DNA from: Bacteroidales bacterium
GTDB taxonomy: Bacteria; Bacteroidota; Bacteroidia; Bacteroidales; F082
Assembly: GCA_029933565.1 (NCBI GenBank)
Contig: JAOZNY010000001.1
Coordinates: forward strand, 4,356 to 43,171
Direction of reading: 5' to 3'
DNA length: 38,816 nt
The notes below the pieces were generated by a model. The model was not told the origin of the DNA. It ran no database searches and saw only the letters and a list, made by a program, of their open reading frames with translations. The position numbers were made by a program, and so were the translations under genes. Shown here in pieces: positions 7,342 through 14,661 of the stretch. Position 1 is the first letter of the stretch, and each line of letters starts with the position of its first letter.

Positions 7342-9984
7342 ATGAAAAGGATCTTATTTTTATTATTAATTATTAGCACTACTAGCCTATTTGCCCAGAA
7401 AGAAGCCAACTTTTGGTATTTTGGTGAGGAAGCTGGTCTCAATTTTGGATCCGGTTCACCAGTTGCTCTTACAAATGGTGTTTTAAGTACCATGGAGGGC
7501 TGCTCATCCATTTCATCGTCAAACGGTGCATTGAGGTTTTATACCGACGGAATACAGGTTTGGAATCGTAATCACCTACAGATGCCTAATGGTTTTGGGT
7601 TGAAAGGAGATCCCTCAAGTTCGCAATCAGGTATTATTATACCAAAACCTGCAAGTGGTAATCTTTATTACATCTTTACAATTGACGACGTTGCACATGG
7701 AAATGGTGGTACTTATGGAATTAATTATTCATTGGTTGACATGGATCTTTTAGGATGGAAAGGTGATGTTGTGGATACTGTAAAAAATATAAACCTAACA
7801 ACTCCAATGTGTGAAAAGGTTACTGCTGTTGGTCATAATAATGGTTTCGATACCTGGGTAATTACTCAAAAGTGGGAAACAAATCATATTTATTCTTACT
7901 TGATTACCAATAATGGTGTAAATCATACACCAATTATTAGTGAAGTTGGAGTTTTAATTAATGGATCAATACATAATGCCAAAGGTTATATGAAAGTTTC
8001 ACCTAATGGTGAAGTGTTGGCCAAAGCCAATGCAGGTCTTCATTCAGTTGAAATATTTGACTTTAACAATATATCAGGAAAGGTTACTAATGCAAGGTTA
8101 ATTCCCGGTTTTGGTGGCGAACCTTATGGGATAGAATTTTCTCCTGATGGTAAATTGTTGTATGTAAATACATGGAAAACTAATAGTATTAAAGAATTGT
8201 CACAATTTGATTTGGAAGCAGGAACAATAGGTGATATAATTGCTTCAAAATATGTTATTTCATCGGGTACCGAAGGTGCATTACAACTTGGGCCTGATAA
8301 TCGTATTTATGTTGCCATGAATGGTAATGGTTCTTTATCAAGAATTAATCAGCCAAATACCTATGGAGAAGATTGTAATTTTGAATACGGTTCAGTAAGC
8401 CTTGGAGGAAGAAACAGCCGCTGGGGACTTCCACCATTTATACAGTCGTTTTTTAGTTTTAATGCCGGTTTTTATAACGACCAACCTTGTTTCACTGTTC
8501 CAACTCAATTTTATGAAAATTCATCGCAGGAACCTGACTCAGTTTTGTGGAGTTTTGGTGATCCTAATTCTGGAGATGATAACATCTCAGTATTGAACGA
8601 TCCACTTCACACATTTACTGCAACAGGTTTATATGCTGTTTCGTTAACCGTCTGGATTGAAGGAATTGAAATAGGTGTTAATCATCTTGTAATTGTTGGC
8701 GACAAACCAGAAATAGACCTTGGTGCCGATTCAACTCTTTGCGATGGGGAGACCTTATTTTTAGATGCAGGAGAAGGTTTCGATTCGTATTTGTGGAGCA
8801 ATGGTGAAACGTCAAGAACAATAAGTGTTGCAACTACAGGTGAATATTGGGCAGAGATTGGCGTTGATGATAATTGTTATAACCGGGATACAATTAATGT
8901 TACGTTTATGGCAAACCCAATTGCCGATGCAGGTATTAATCAACTTATTGTTATGGGTTCTACCACAGTTTTAGAAGGAGAGGGCTCAAGTGGAACTCCC
9001 CCCTACAATTATGTTTGGGAACCCGCCGGTCAGTTGGTTCAAAATGATATTGCTAATCCAACAACAGTTCCACTTAATGCACCTCAAGAATATTCACTTA
9101 ATATTAGTGATGCACATAATTGTACATCTAACCAATCAGAGGTTTTAATAAATGTTTATGAGCCCGGCGACGCATTAAGCGCATTGCCTTTTGCAAACCC
9201 TGACACTATTTGTAGAGGTTCGGTAGTATTTATTTCGGCTAATGCCAGTGGTGGTAGTGGAAACTATGAATATTCATGGTCAAATACAACTGGTGATACA
9301 TGGACTGAAGATAGTTTCTCCGATTTCCCTGACTATACTCTTTCGTATATGCTTACATTAACGGATGATGATGGAGGTGTTTTTACTACATCACTTCCTG
9401 TTTATGTCAATCAATTGCCGGTTATTAATTTAAAACCTGAAAATATGGATTGGTACAGACCAGATACAATTAAAGCCTGTGTTAGAGATTCTGTTTTTCT
9501 TGATGCCTGGTCAGGGTCTGAATACCCACCTTTGGAAACAGAGTATTTTTGGACGCCTTCAGGACAAACTGACAGAGAATATATGTCGATAACTAATGGT
9601 AGTTGGATCGATTTCCAAACCCACAATGTACACGTTCTTGATGGCGAAACAGGCTGTTCAAATGATGGAGGTATTACAATTTTCTTCGACTTTAATGAAT
9701 GTGCAATTGGTGTTGACGAAACTCCTGAAGAGAATATTGTTATTGGTATTCAGCCAAATCCTAACGATGGTAAGTTTAATATGTATCTTAATGAAGACTT
9801 AAGCAATCTTGAACTCAAGGTTCTGGATATCAGAGGTCAGGTTGTGCATTACCAAAAGTTTAATAGAGATTATTTCAAAGGTGAAGAAATTGAAATGAAC
9901 ATTGAGTTTCCTGAAAAGGGAATCTATTTTATAATGTTTACCTCAAAACAAAAACAGTTTGTTAACAAAGTATTAGTTAGATAA
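7342..9984 (+). CDS. Secreted multidomain protein with T9SS type A sorting domain
   Basis: An 880-residue exported protein. Residues 1-18 form a signal peptide (charged MKR, hydrophobic core, cleavage near FA/Q). The N-terminal 350 residues start with NFWYFGEEAGLNFGSG and contain repeated strands such as SPDGKLLYVNTW and LGPDNRIYVAMNG, which suggest a beta-propeller. Around residues 380-450 is a PKD-like domain (VLWSFGD ... HTFTATGLYAVSLTVW). Further Ig-like modules follow, for example YLWSNGETSRTISV and YEYSWSNTT. The last 80 or so residues are a T9SS sorting domain: IQPNPNDGKFNMYL, LKVLDIRGQVV, FPEKGIYFIMF and a final VNKVLVR. The protein should therefore cross the outer membrane by T9SS and be surface-attached or released. 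No catalytic motif is visible, so adhesion or binding is a guess. A decayed copy of such a tail lies downstream. Confidence 0.9.
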   Translation: MKRILFLLLIISTTSLFAQKEANFWYFGEEAGLNFGSGSPVALTNGVLSTMEGCSSISSSNGALRFYTDGIQVWNRNHLQMPNGFGLKGDPSSSQSGIIIPKPASGNLYYIFTIDDVAHGNGGTYGINYSLVDMDLLGWKGDVVDTVKNINLTTPMCEKVTAVGHNNGFDTWVITQKWETNHIYSYLITNNGVNHTPIISEVGVLINGSIHNAKGYMKVSPNGEVLAKANAGLHSVEIFDFNNISGKVTNARLIPGFGGEPYGIEFSPDGKLLYVNTWKTNSIKELSQFDLEAGTIGDIIASKYVISSGTEGALQLGPDNRIYVAMNGNGSLSRINQPNTYGEDCNFEYGSVSLGGRNSRWGLPPFIQSFFSFNAGFYNDQPCFTVPTQFYENSSQEPDSVLWSFGDPNSGDDNISVLNDPLHTFTATGLYAVSLTVWIEGIEIGVNHLVIVGDKPEIDLGADSTLCDGETLFLDAGEGFDSYLWSNGETSRTISVATTGEYWAEIGVDDNCYNRDTINVTFMANPIADAGINQLIVMGSTTVLEGEGSSGTPPYNYVWEPAGQLVQNDIANPTTVPLNAPQEYSLNISDAHNCTSNQSEVLINVYEPGDALSALPFANPDTICRGSVVFISANASGGSGNYEYSWSNTTGDTWTEDSFSDFPDYTLSYMLTLTDDDGGVFTTSLPVYVNQLPVINLKPENMDWYRPDTIKACVRDSVFLDAWSGSEYPPLETEYFWTPSGQTDREYMSITNGSWIDFQTHNVHVLDGETGCSNDGGITIFFDFNECAIGVDETPEENIVIGIQPNPNDGKFNMYLNEDLSNLELKVLDIRGQVVHYQKFNRDYFKGEEIEMNIEFPEKGIYFIMFTSKQKQFVNKVLVR

Positions 9985-10197
9985 ACAAATATTTAAGTAA
10001 CAATGGTTGTCTGCTTTTTTTCTGATAAAAGTAGTTTAATAAGGTTCTTAAAATGAATAGGCAGTTATTCATTTTAATTATTATAGTATTTAGTGTTAAA
10101 TCTATCTATAGTTAGTACCGATGAAATAACTGATATTTTGGCAAAAGTATTGGTGACAAGTAAAAAAATAGGGTAGGAGTTTGCTAAAAATTAATAA
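9985..10197. other. Non-coding stretch after the T9SS gene
   Basis: AT-rich, with stop codons in all frames and no strong terminator. It contains GTACCGATGA followed by a TAACT, faintly like the head of the REP-like units at 2584 and 2650 but without their stem. Together with the remnant at 10198-10305 it is probably decayed coding DNA. Confidence 0.4.
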
Positions 10198-10305
10198 AGA
10201 GTAGAGAAACTGGAACCAAGTATTGATTTCCCGAAAAAAGGTATTTATTTTATTAAGATTAAATCTGAAGAAAGAGATTACTTTTGCAAACTTTTAATTC
10301 AGTAA
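10198..10305 (+). pseudogene. Orphan fragment of a T9SS C-terminal sorting domain
   Basis: An open stretch of 35 codons, preceded by an in-frame stop at 10195 and lacking a start codon. It encodes FPKKGIYFIKIKSEERDYF and ends KLLIQ. This aligns closely with the last 30 residues of the intact protein upstream (FPEKGIYFIMFTSKQKQF ... KVLVR). It is therefore the 3' tip of a second T9SS cargo gene whose body is gone. Its stop codon overlaps the ATG of the next gene (TAATG at 10303-10307), and its last third contains a -7-like promoter box. I see the homology directly; the deletion history is inference. Confidence 0.75.
10279..10286 (+). promoter_or_regulatory. Candidate -7 box (TACTTTTG) inside the T9SS tail remnant
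   Basis: A TAnnTTTG match 18 bases before the ATG at 10305. It makes the TTG at 10284 an unlikely translation start. Confidence 0.5.
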
Positions 10306-11477
10306 TGACAAAGTCTGACAAAACAAATAAATTTCAAACATCCAATGTGCTGCTGGTTTCAGCCTCACACATGCTTCACGATATTTATTCATCGTTTCTT
10401 GCACCTTTACGTCCTCTGCTAATTGAAAAATTTGGGATTACTCTAGCAATGGCTTCCCTATGGGATTTGATAATGAGGATTCCATGGCTGCTAAACCCAT
10501 TTATTGGCATGATTGCCGAAAAAACAGCAGCAAGATATTTCATTATTATTACTCCGGCAATTACAGCTGTAAGTATGAGTCTGTTGGGTGTAGCACCCTC
10601 ATTTACAATAGTTTCTGTTTTACTTTTTGTAATGGGGGTTAGTAGTGCTGTTTTCCATGTTCCTTCTCCTGTAATGATTAAAAGACTTTCAGGAAACTAT
10701 ACAGGCAGGGGCATGAGTTTTTTTATGTTTGGAGGCGAAATGGCGCGTACTCTAGGCCCATTAATTATTACTGCTGCTGTTACTTACTGGGGGCTTGAAG
10801 GAACATGGAAACTTATTCCTTTTGGTCTGATTGCTTCGTTTATCTTGTTTTTAAAACTAAGAAATATCAAAATATCTGATAGTTTTAAGAAAGGCGAAAC
10901 TGAGAAGCCACAATATTTAAAGACAATTAAAAAATATCTCCCGTTTTTTATGATATTGGTGGGAATAACATTGTTCAGGGCTATAATGAAATCGGGTCTT
11001 ACAGCATTTTTACCCACTTATTTCTATACCGAGAAAGGGGAGACCCTATGGTTTGCAAATTCAGCATTGGCTGTTTTTCAGTTGGCTGGTGCGGTGGGCA
11101 CTATCCTTTCAGGAAGTATTTCTGATAAACTAGGAAGGAAAACAACTCTTCTGATTATTAGTGTTTTGTCGCCAATTATGATGTTTTTATTTGTGAGTTC
11201 AACTGGTTGGGTGAGTTTTGTATTTCTGGTACTGTTAGGCTTTTTTGTCTTTTCTCCTGGACCGGTTCTTATGGCCTTGGTTCAGGATACTTCAAAAAGC
11301 CTGCCTGTTTTTATGAATAGTATTTATATGACTCTTAATTTTCTAGCATCGGCCACTGCTGTGCTTTTTGCCGGTTTATTAGGTGATTGGTTAGGGTTGG
11401 AAACTACTTATTTAATATCATCACTTTTAGCTTTGGGGGCAATACCGTTTGTATTAATGCTTAAGAAACAAAATTAA
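10305..11477 (+). CDS. MFS permease, fosmidomycin-resistance (Fsr)-like
   Basis: An inner-membrane carrier of about 390 residues with 12 predicted helices. The N-terminal HMLHDIYSSFLAPLRPLL, with a His-Asp-x-Tyr-Ser/Thr in helix 1, is characteristic of the Fsr-like MFS subgroup, whose best-known member exports fosmidomycin in E. coli. A GSISDKLGRKTTLL loop between helices 8 and 9 is the second-half counterpart of the MFS motif A. I chose ATG 10305 rather than the TTG at 10284, because the promoter-like box overlaps the latter and the ATG overlaps the upstream stop as TAATG. The actual substrate here is unknown; Fsr-like annotation implies export of a small anionic compound, but that is family-based inference. 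No adjacent regulator. Confidence 0.82.
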   Translation: MTKSDKTNKFQTSNVLLVSASHMLHDIYSSFLAPLRPLLIEKFGITLAMASLWDLIMRIPWLLNPFIGMIAEKTAARYFIIITPAITAVSMSLLGVAPSFTIVSVLLFVMGVSSAVFHVPSPVMIKRLSGNYTGRGMSFFMFGGEMARTLGPLIITAAVTYWGLEGTWKLIPFGLIASFILFLKLRNIKISDSFKKGETEKPQYLKTIKKYLPFFMILVGITLFRAIMKSGLTAFLPTYFYTEKGETLWFANSALAVFQLAGAVGTILSGSISDKLGRKTTLLIISVLSPIMMFLFVSSTGWVSFVFLVLLGFFVFSPGPVLMALVQDTSKSLPVFMNSIYMTLNFLASATAVLFAGLLGDWLGLETTYLISSLLALGAIPFVLMLKKQN

Positions 11478-11538
11478 GAGGGAATTAGGAGTCAGGATGA
11501 AAGAATCAAGAGAAAACTAATTAATCATCAATAACAAT

Positions 11539-11739
11539 ATGCAAGGAACGATTAGGAAAAATATAGAAGTTGGAATGTTGGTTAATATTGTTTTAAAGAA
11601 AGACCAGCGCAACGGAGAGTTAACCGAAGGCATAGTTGATAAAATCCTTACAAAATCGGCAAACCATCCCCATGGCATTAAAGTGCGCCTTGAAGATGGA
11701 CAAATAGGACGTGTTAAAGAAGTAATTGACGAAGAATGA
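11539..11739 (+). CDS. ywbE: YwbE family protein (DUF2196)
   Basis: A 66-residue basic protein matching the YwbE family as I remember it: a conserved VNIVLKKDQRNGELTEGIV, then ILTKSANHPHGIKVRLEDGQ and GRV near the end. The compact beta-rich pattern suggests an SH3-like or OB-like fold, possibly nucleic-acid binding. The family function has not been established to my knowledge. The gene has a normal ATG start and overlaps the next gene by four bases (ATGA at 11736-11739), which implies translational coupling. A DEAD-box RNA helicase lies just downstream, so an RNA-related role is plausible but unproven. Confidence 0.85.
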   Translation: MQGTIRKNIEVGMLVNIVLKKDQRNGELTEGIVDKILTKSANHPHGIKVRLEDGQIGRVKEVIDEE

Positions 11740-12014
11740 AAGACTATAAATTATTAAACCCACTCGATTATAATGTGGGCAAACGGGTGAAGATTGTTGA
11801 AATATCCAATAATCATCTGGGAATATTAAAACAGCGGAAATCAAGAATAATAATGAAGGATGGTTTGCAAATAATGGAAGTAGTAAATCAAATCCGTTCA
11901 GTAAACCCTAAAATAGATATCAGCCTTATTATCTCAGGTCCATTGTGTAGTAAAACGCGTAAATACTTAAACGACAACAATGTGGTAATTTTGCAAACCA
12001 ATGATGATTTGTAA
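11736..12014 (+). CDS. Hypothetical protein translationally coupled to ywbE
   Basis: A 92-residue protein that I do not recognise. It begins in the ATGA overlap with ywbE and is preceded by no other start, so it is almost certainly made from the same mRNA. The N-terminal half is basic (KQRKSRIIMKDG). The C-terminal half alternates hydrophobic strands and a helix: ISLIISGPLCSKTRKYLND, then NVVILQ. That last pattern (hydrophobic strand, short loop, helix, then N-N-x-V-x-I-L) faintly resembles the C-terminal part of Mrr/PD-(D/E)xK folds, but no complete catalytic D-ExK set is present, so I do not assign nuclease activity. No signal peptide or membrane segment. Position between ywbE and an RNA helicase hints at nucleic-acid work. 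Confidence 0.7.
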   Translation: MKDYKLLNPLDYNVGKRVKIVEISNNHLGILKQRKSRIIMKDGLQIMEVVNQIRSVNPKIDISLIISGPLCSKTRKYLNDNNVVILQTNDDL

Positions 12015-12018
12015 TCCT

Positions 12019-12026
12019 TATCTTTG
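12019..12026 (+). promoter_or_regulatory. Candidate -7 box (TATCTTTG) for the DEAD-box helicase
   Basis: A TAnnTTTG match 17 bases before the helicase ATG. A further match (TAATTTTG) lies at 11986-11993 inside the preceding gene. Confidence 0.5.
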
Positions 12027-12043
12027 CCACCTAATTATTTTGT

Positions 12044-13300
12044 ATGAAATTCCAAGAATACCGCATAGCCGAAGGCATTAAAACCAGCATAGCCAAACTA
12101 GGTTATAAAAAACCTACTGATATTCAATACAAATCCATTCCACCTATATTAAAAGGGGAGGACGTATTGGCAATTGCTCAAACTGGTACAGGTAAAACTG
12201 CCGCATTTGCCATTCCAATTTTGCATCTTTTACAGGAACGAAATAAAACAGGTCGTAATGAAGGAGTAAAATGCCTGGTTATGGCACCAACACACGAGTT
12301 GGCATTACAAACGGAATCTGTTTTTAATACCTTGGGTGAAAATACCAGAGTTACTAGTTTTTGTATTCACGGTGGGGTAGAGCAGGAGCCACAAATTGAG
12401 AAGTTGAACAAAGGTGTTGATATTGTGATAGCCACTCCGGGCAGAATGTTTGATTTGGTAAGTCAGGGCGCATTAAATTTAAAAGGTGTACAAATATTAG
12501 TTTTGGACGAAGCCGACCACATGCTCGACCGTGGGTTTATTACAGATATCCGCGATTTAATGAAGCATATCCCCAAGAGGCGTCAAACATTATTCTTTTC
12601 TGCAACCATTAGTCCTAAAATTAAGAAACTTGCATATTCTTTGGTTAACGATGCCATCCGCATTCAGATTTCGCCAAAGGATCCGGTAGCAAAAAATATT
12701 GAACATGCCATTGCTTTTATTGAAATGGACGATAAGCGTTTCTTTTTAGAAAGTTTGATAAAAGATAATCCTGAAAAGAAGATATTAGTTTTTGTAAGAA
12801 CCAAAGTAAGGGCTGAGCGTGTGAAGAAGGCCATGGAAAGGGTTACGATTGTTACTGATACTATCCACAGCGATAGATTGCAGGAAGAGCGCGAACAAAC
12901 AATGAAGAATTTTAGAAGTGGAGAATTAAAAGTTTTAATTGCTACTGACGTAAGTGCCAGGGGAATTGATATACCAAATGTAGATTTTGTTGTAAACTAC
13001 GATATGCCTGAAACTTCTGATAATTATGTTCACCGTGTTGGACGTACTGGCAGAGGGCGTGAAAAAGGACAAGCAGTTTCTTTTTGCAGTGAAGAAGAAA
13101 AATATTTGTTGACAGAAATTGAAGAGAATCTTGGAAAGTCAATTCAAAAGATTGAAATATCTAAGGGTGATTATAAAACAACGCTTGAAATTACCGGAGA
13201 AAAAGTAGATGACTGGCAATCGTTGATGAAGGAGGCTGATGAGTTTGAAACATCTCGACGTAGTGGCTCAGGAAAAGGTAAAAAAAAGAAACGCAAATAA
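12044..13300 (+). CDS. DEAD-box ATP-dependent RNA helicase (RhlE-like)
   Basis: A 418-residue RNA helicase, a cytosolic enzyme that remodels RNA secondary structure in ribosome assembly or mRNA decay. All core motifs are present in order: Q-motif KPTDIQ near 24-29, motif I AQTGTGKT at 45-52, motif Ia PTHELA at 82-87, GG at 110-111, TPGR at 131-134, DEAD at 155-158, SAT at 186-188, then ATDVSARGID and HRVGRTGRG in the second RecA domain. Motif Ia has His where most members have Arg (PTRELA). A short lysine-rich tail (GKGKKKKRK) ends the protein and probably binds RNA non-specifically. It has its own promoter-like box and a terminator. The subfamily (RhlE versus other) is by general resemblance only. 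Confidence 0.93.
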   Translation: MKFQEYRIAEGIKTSIAKLGYKKPTDIQYKSIPPILKGEDVLAIAQTGTGKTAAFAIPILHLLQERNKTGRNEGVKCLVMAPTHELALQTESVFNTLGENTRVTSFCIHGGVEQEPQIEKLNKGVDIVIATPGRMFDLVSQGALNLKGVQILVLDEADHMLDRGFITDIRDLMKHIPKRRQTLFFSATISPKIKKLAYSLVNDAIRIQISPKDPVAKNIEHAIAFIEMDDKRFFLESLIKDNPEKKILVFVRTKVRAERVKKAMERVTIVTDTIHSDRLQEEREQTMKNFRSGELKVLIATDVSARGIDIPNVDFVVNYDMPETSDNYVHRVGRTGRGREKGQAVSFCSEEEKYLLTEIEENLGKSIQKIEISKGDYKTTLEITGEKVDDWQSLMKEADEFETSRRSGSGKGKKKKRK

Positions 13301-13354
13301 GAATAGAGAAAATGTCCTATAATTAATATTATGTTAAATAGGAAATAAATAAAG

Positions 13355-13388
13355 AAGGGGAAATGTAATTATCATCTCCCCTTTTTTT
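13355..13388 (+). terminator. Intrinsic terminator after the helicase
   Basis: Stem AAGGGGAAATG / CATCTCCCCTT with one mismatch and a 7-base loop, followed by seven T residues. It lies between convergent genes; the minus-strand TPR gene stop is 29 bases away. Confidence 0.85.
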
Positions 13389-13416
13389 ATGTTCTATAAA
13401 AACTTAAATTATTAAA

Positions 13417-14574
13417 CTATTTGTTTAACTCCTCAAGTTTATCGTTCATCTTAAGTCGTGCGTAAGCTTCTTTTAAAGCAGTAAGTGTAAATATATCCTC
13501 AGGGTTAAGTTCAAGTGATTTTTCTAACCAAGGTACAGCATTTTTCAAATTTTCATCTGCCTCGCTAGTAATTTCATCATATTCCTTCATAGCATCCAAA
13601 GGAAGATCATTGGCCTTGCTTTGAAGTTCTGCTGCCTTATTTACATAAATAGCACCTATATTATAATAAGCTTCGAAAAATTCAGGATTTACCTCTGCAG
13701 CTTTCTTATAATATTTTTCAGCACTTACAACATCACTTTGGTCGTCGTAAGTCTTTCCCAATAAGAAAAATAAATTAGCATTTGTAGGATCCTTTTCTAT
13801 TGCTGAAAGTAAAATTTCTTGAAGTTTTTCTGTTTCACCTTTTTCAAGGAAAATCTGGGCAGTTTCTAGTAACAGACTAAGTTCGTTTGGAAACTTCTCT
13901 CTTCCTGTTTTTAAAATTTCTAGTGCTCTAACAGTGTCGCCTAATTGCTTAACCGAACGATTGTAAAACATATAAACCCTTGGGTCAGGAAAATCAACAT
14001 CAACACATTTTTGTAAATATTCAGCGGCTACTTCAGGATTATCAGACATCACTCCTGCCATTCCAATATTGAAAGCGGCAATAGTATCAAACTGACCTGC
14101 ATCTTCTGAAATTTTAAAAGCATATTCAAAATCTGTAATGGCACCCGCATATTTCTCATTCATTTCTTCATCTGACAAACTACTGGCTTCTTTAAATTTT
14201 TGTCCTCCGTTTTGATAAAAAATATTTACAAGATTCTGCAATTGTCCATTAATTTGGCTGGTGCTTTTACCTTTTACGTCTAGTTCCTTTGCTTTTTTAA
14301 GAGCTTCGTAAGCAACTATTGCGGCATTATTGTCTAACTCTTTATACGCTGGCAACGGACTAGATGCAATATTGTAATAAATCTCTCCTTTATAAAGCCA
14401 GGTTTTTGCATCGTTCATTGTTTTTGCATGAACACAGGCTTTGTCAATAGCCTCTTTTGCCTTATCAAGTTTTCCATCTTTGTTGTAATTATAGGCACTT
14501 GTTCTTTCAAAACTTTGAGAAAATCCAATACTCAAAATCATACTTAAGCCTAATAATAACGCAATCTTTTTCAT
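13417..14574 (-). CDS. Exported TPR-repeat protein
   Basis: A 385-residue protein with a signal peptide (MKKIALLLGLSMILSIGFSQ, cleavage around residues 18-20), so it should be periplasmic or exported. The mature part is built from tetratricopeptide repeats. The clearest are in the second half, such as ANLFFLLGKTYDDQSDVVSAEKYYKKA, PEFFEAYYNIGAIYVNKA and AVPWLEKSLELNPED. It lies directly downstream of gyrA on the same strand, an arrangement I recall from other Bacteroidota. A -7-like box 26 bases before the ATG suggests its own transcription as well. TPR proteins are scaffolds, and the partner is unknown. No enzymatic domain is visible. Confidence 0.88.
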   Translation of the reverse strand: MKKIALLLGLSMILSIGFSQSFERTSAYNYNKDGKLDKAKEAIDKACVHAKTMNDAKTWLYKGEIYYNIASSPLPAYKELDNNAAIVAYEALKKAKELDVKGKSTSQINGQLQNLVNIFYQNGGQKFKEASSLSDEEMNEKYAGAITDFEYAFKISEDAGQFDTIAAFNIGMAGVMSDNPEVAAEYLQKCVDVDFPDPRVYMFYNRSVKQLGDTVRALEILKTGREKFPNELSLLLETAQIFLEKGETEKLQEILLSAIEKDPTNANLFFLLGKTYDDQSDVVSAEKYYKKAAEVNPEFFEAYYNIGAIYVNKAAELQSKANDLPLDAMKEYDEITSEADENLKNAVPWLEKSLELNPEDIFTLTALKEAYARLKMNDKLEELNK

Positions 14575-14599
14575 CTTAACTATTTTTTATTATGAAATG

Positions 14600-14607
14600 C
14601 AAATATA
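14600..14607 (-). promoter_or_regulatory. Candidate -7 box (TATATTTG, minus strand) for the TPR gene
   Basis: Plus-strand CAAATATA, 26 bases before the TPR ATG and in the short gap after gyrA. Confidence 0.5.
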
Positions 14608-14661
14608 TTTATATTCAACTTACTCCAAATATTATGCCCTTATTTAGAAGTAATAAAAGGT

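Noticed and set aside
12044..13300. His in place of Arg in DEAD-box motif Ia (PTHELA) as a loss-of-function sign
   Set aside because: All other motifs are intact and motif Ia tolerates substitution, so I only note it in the annotation.
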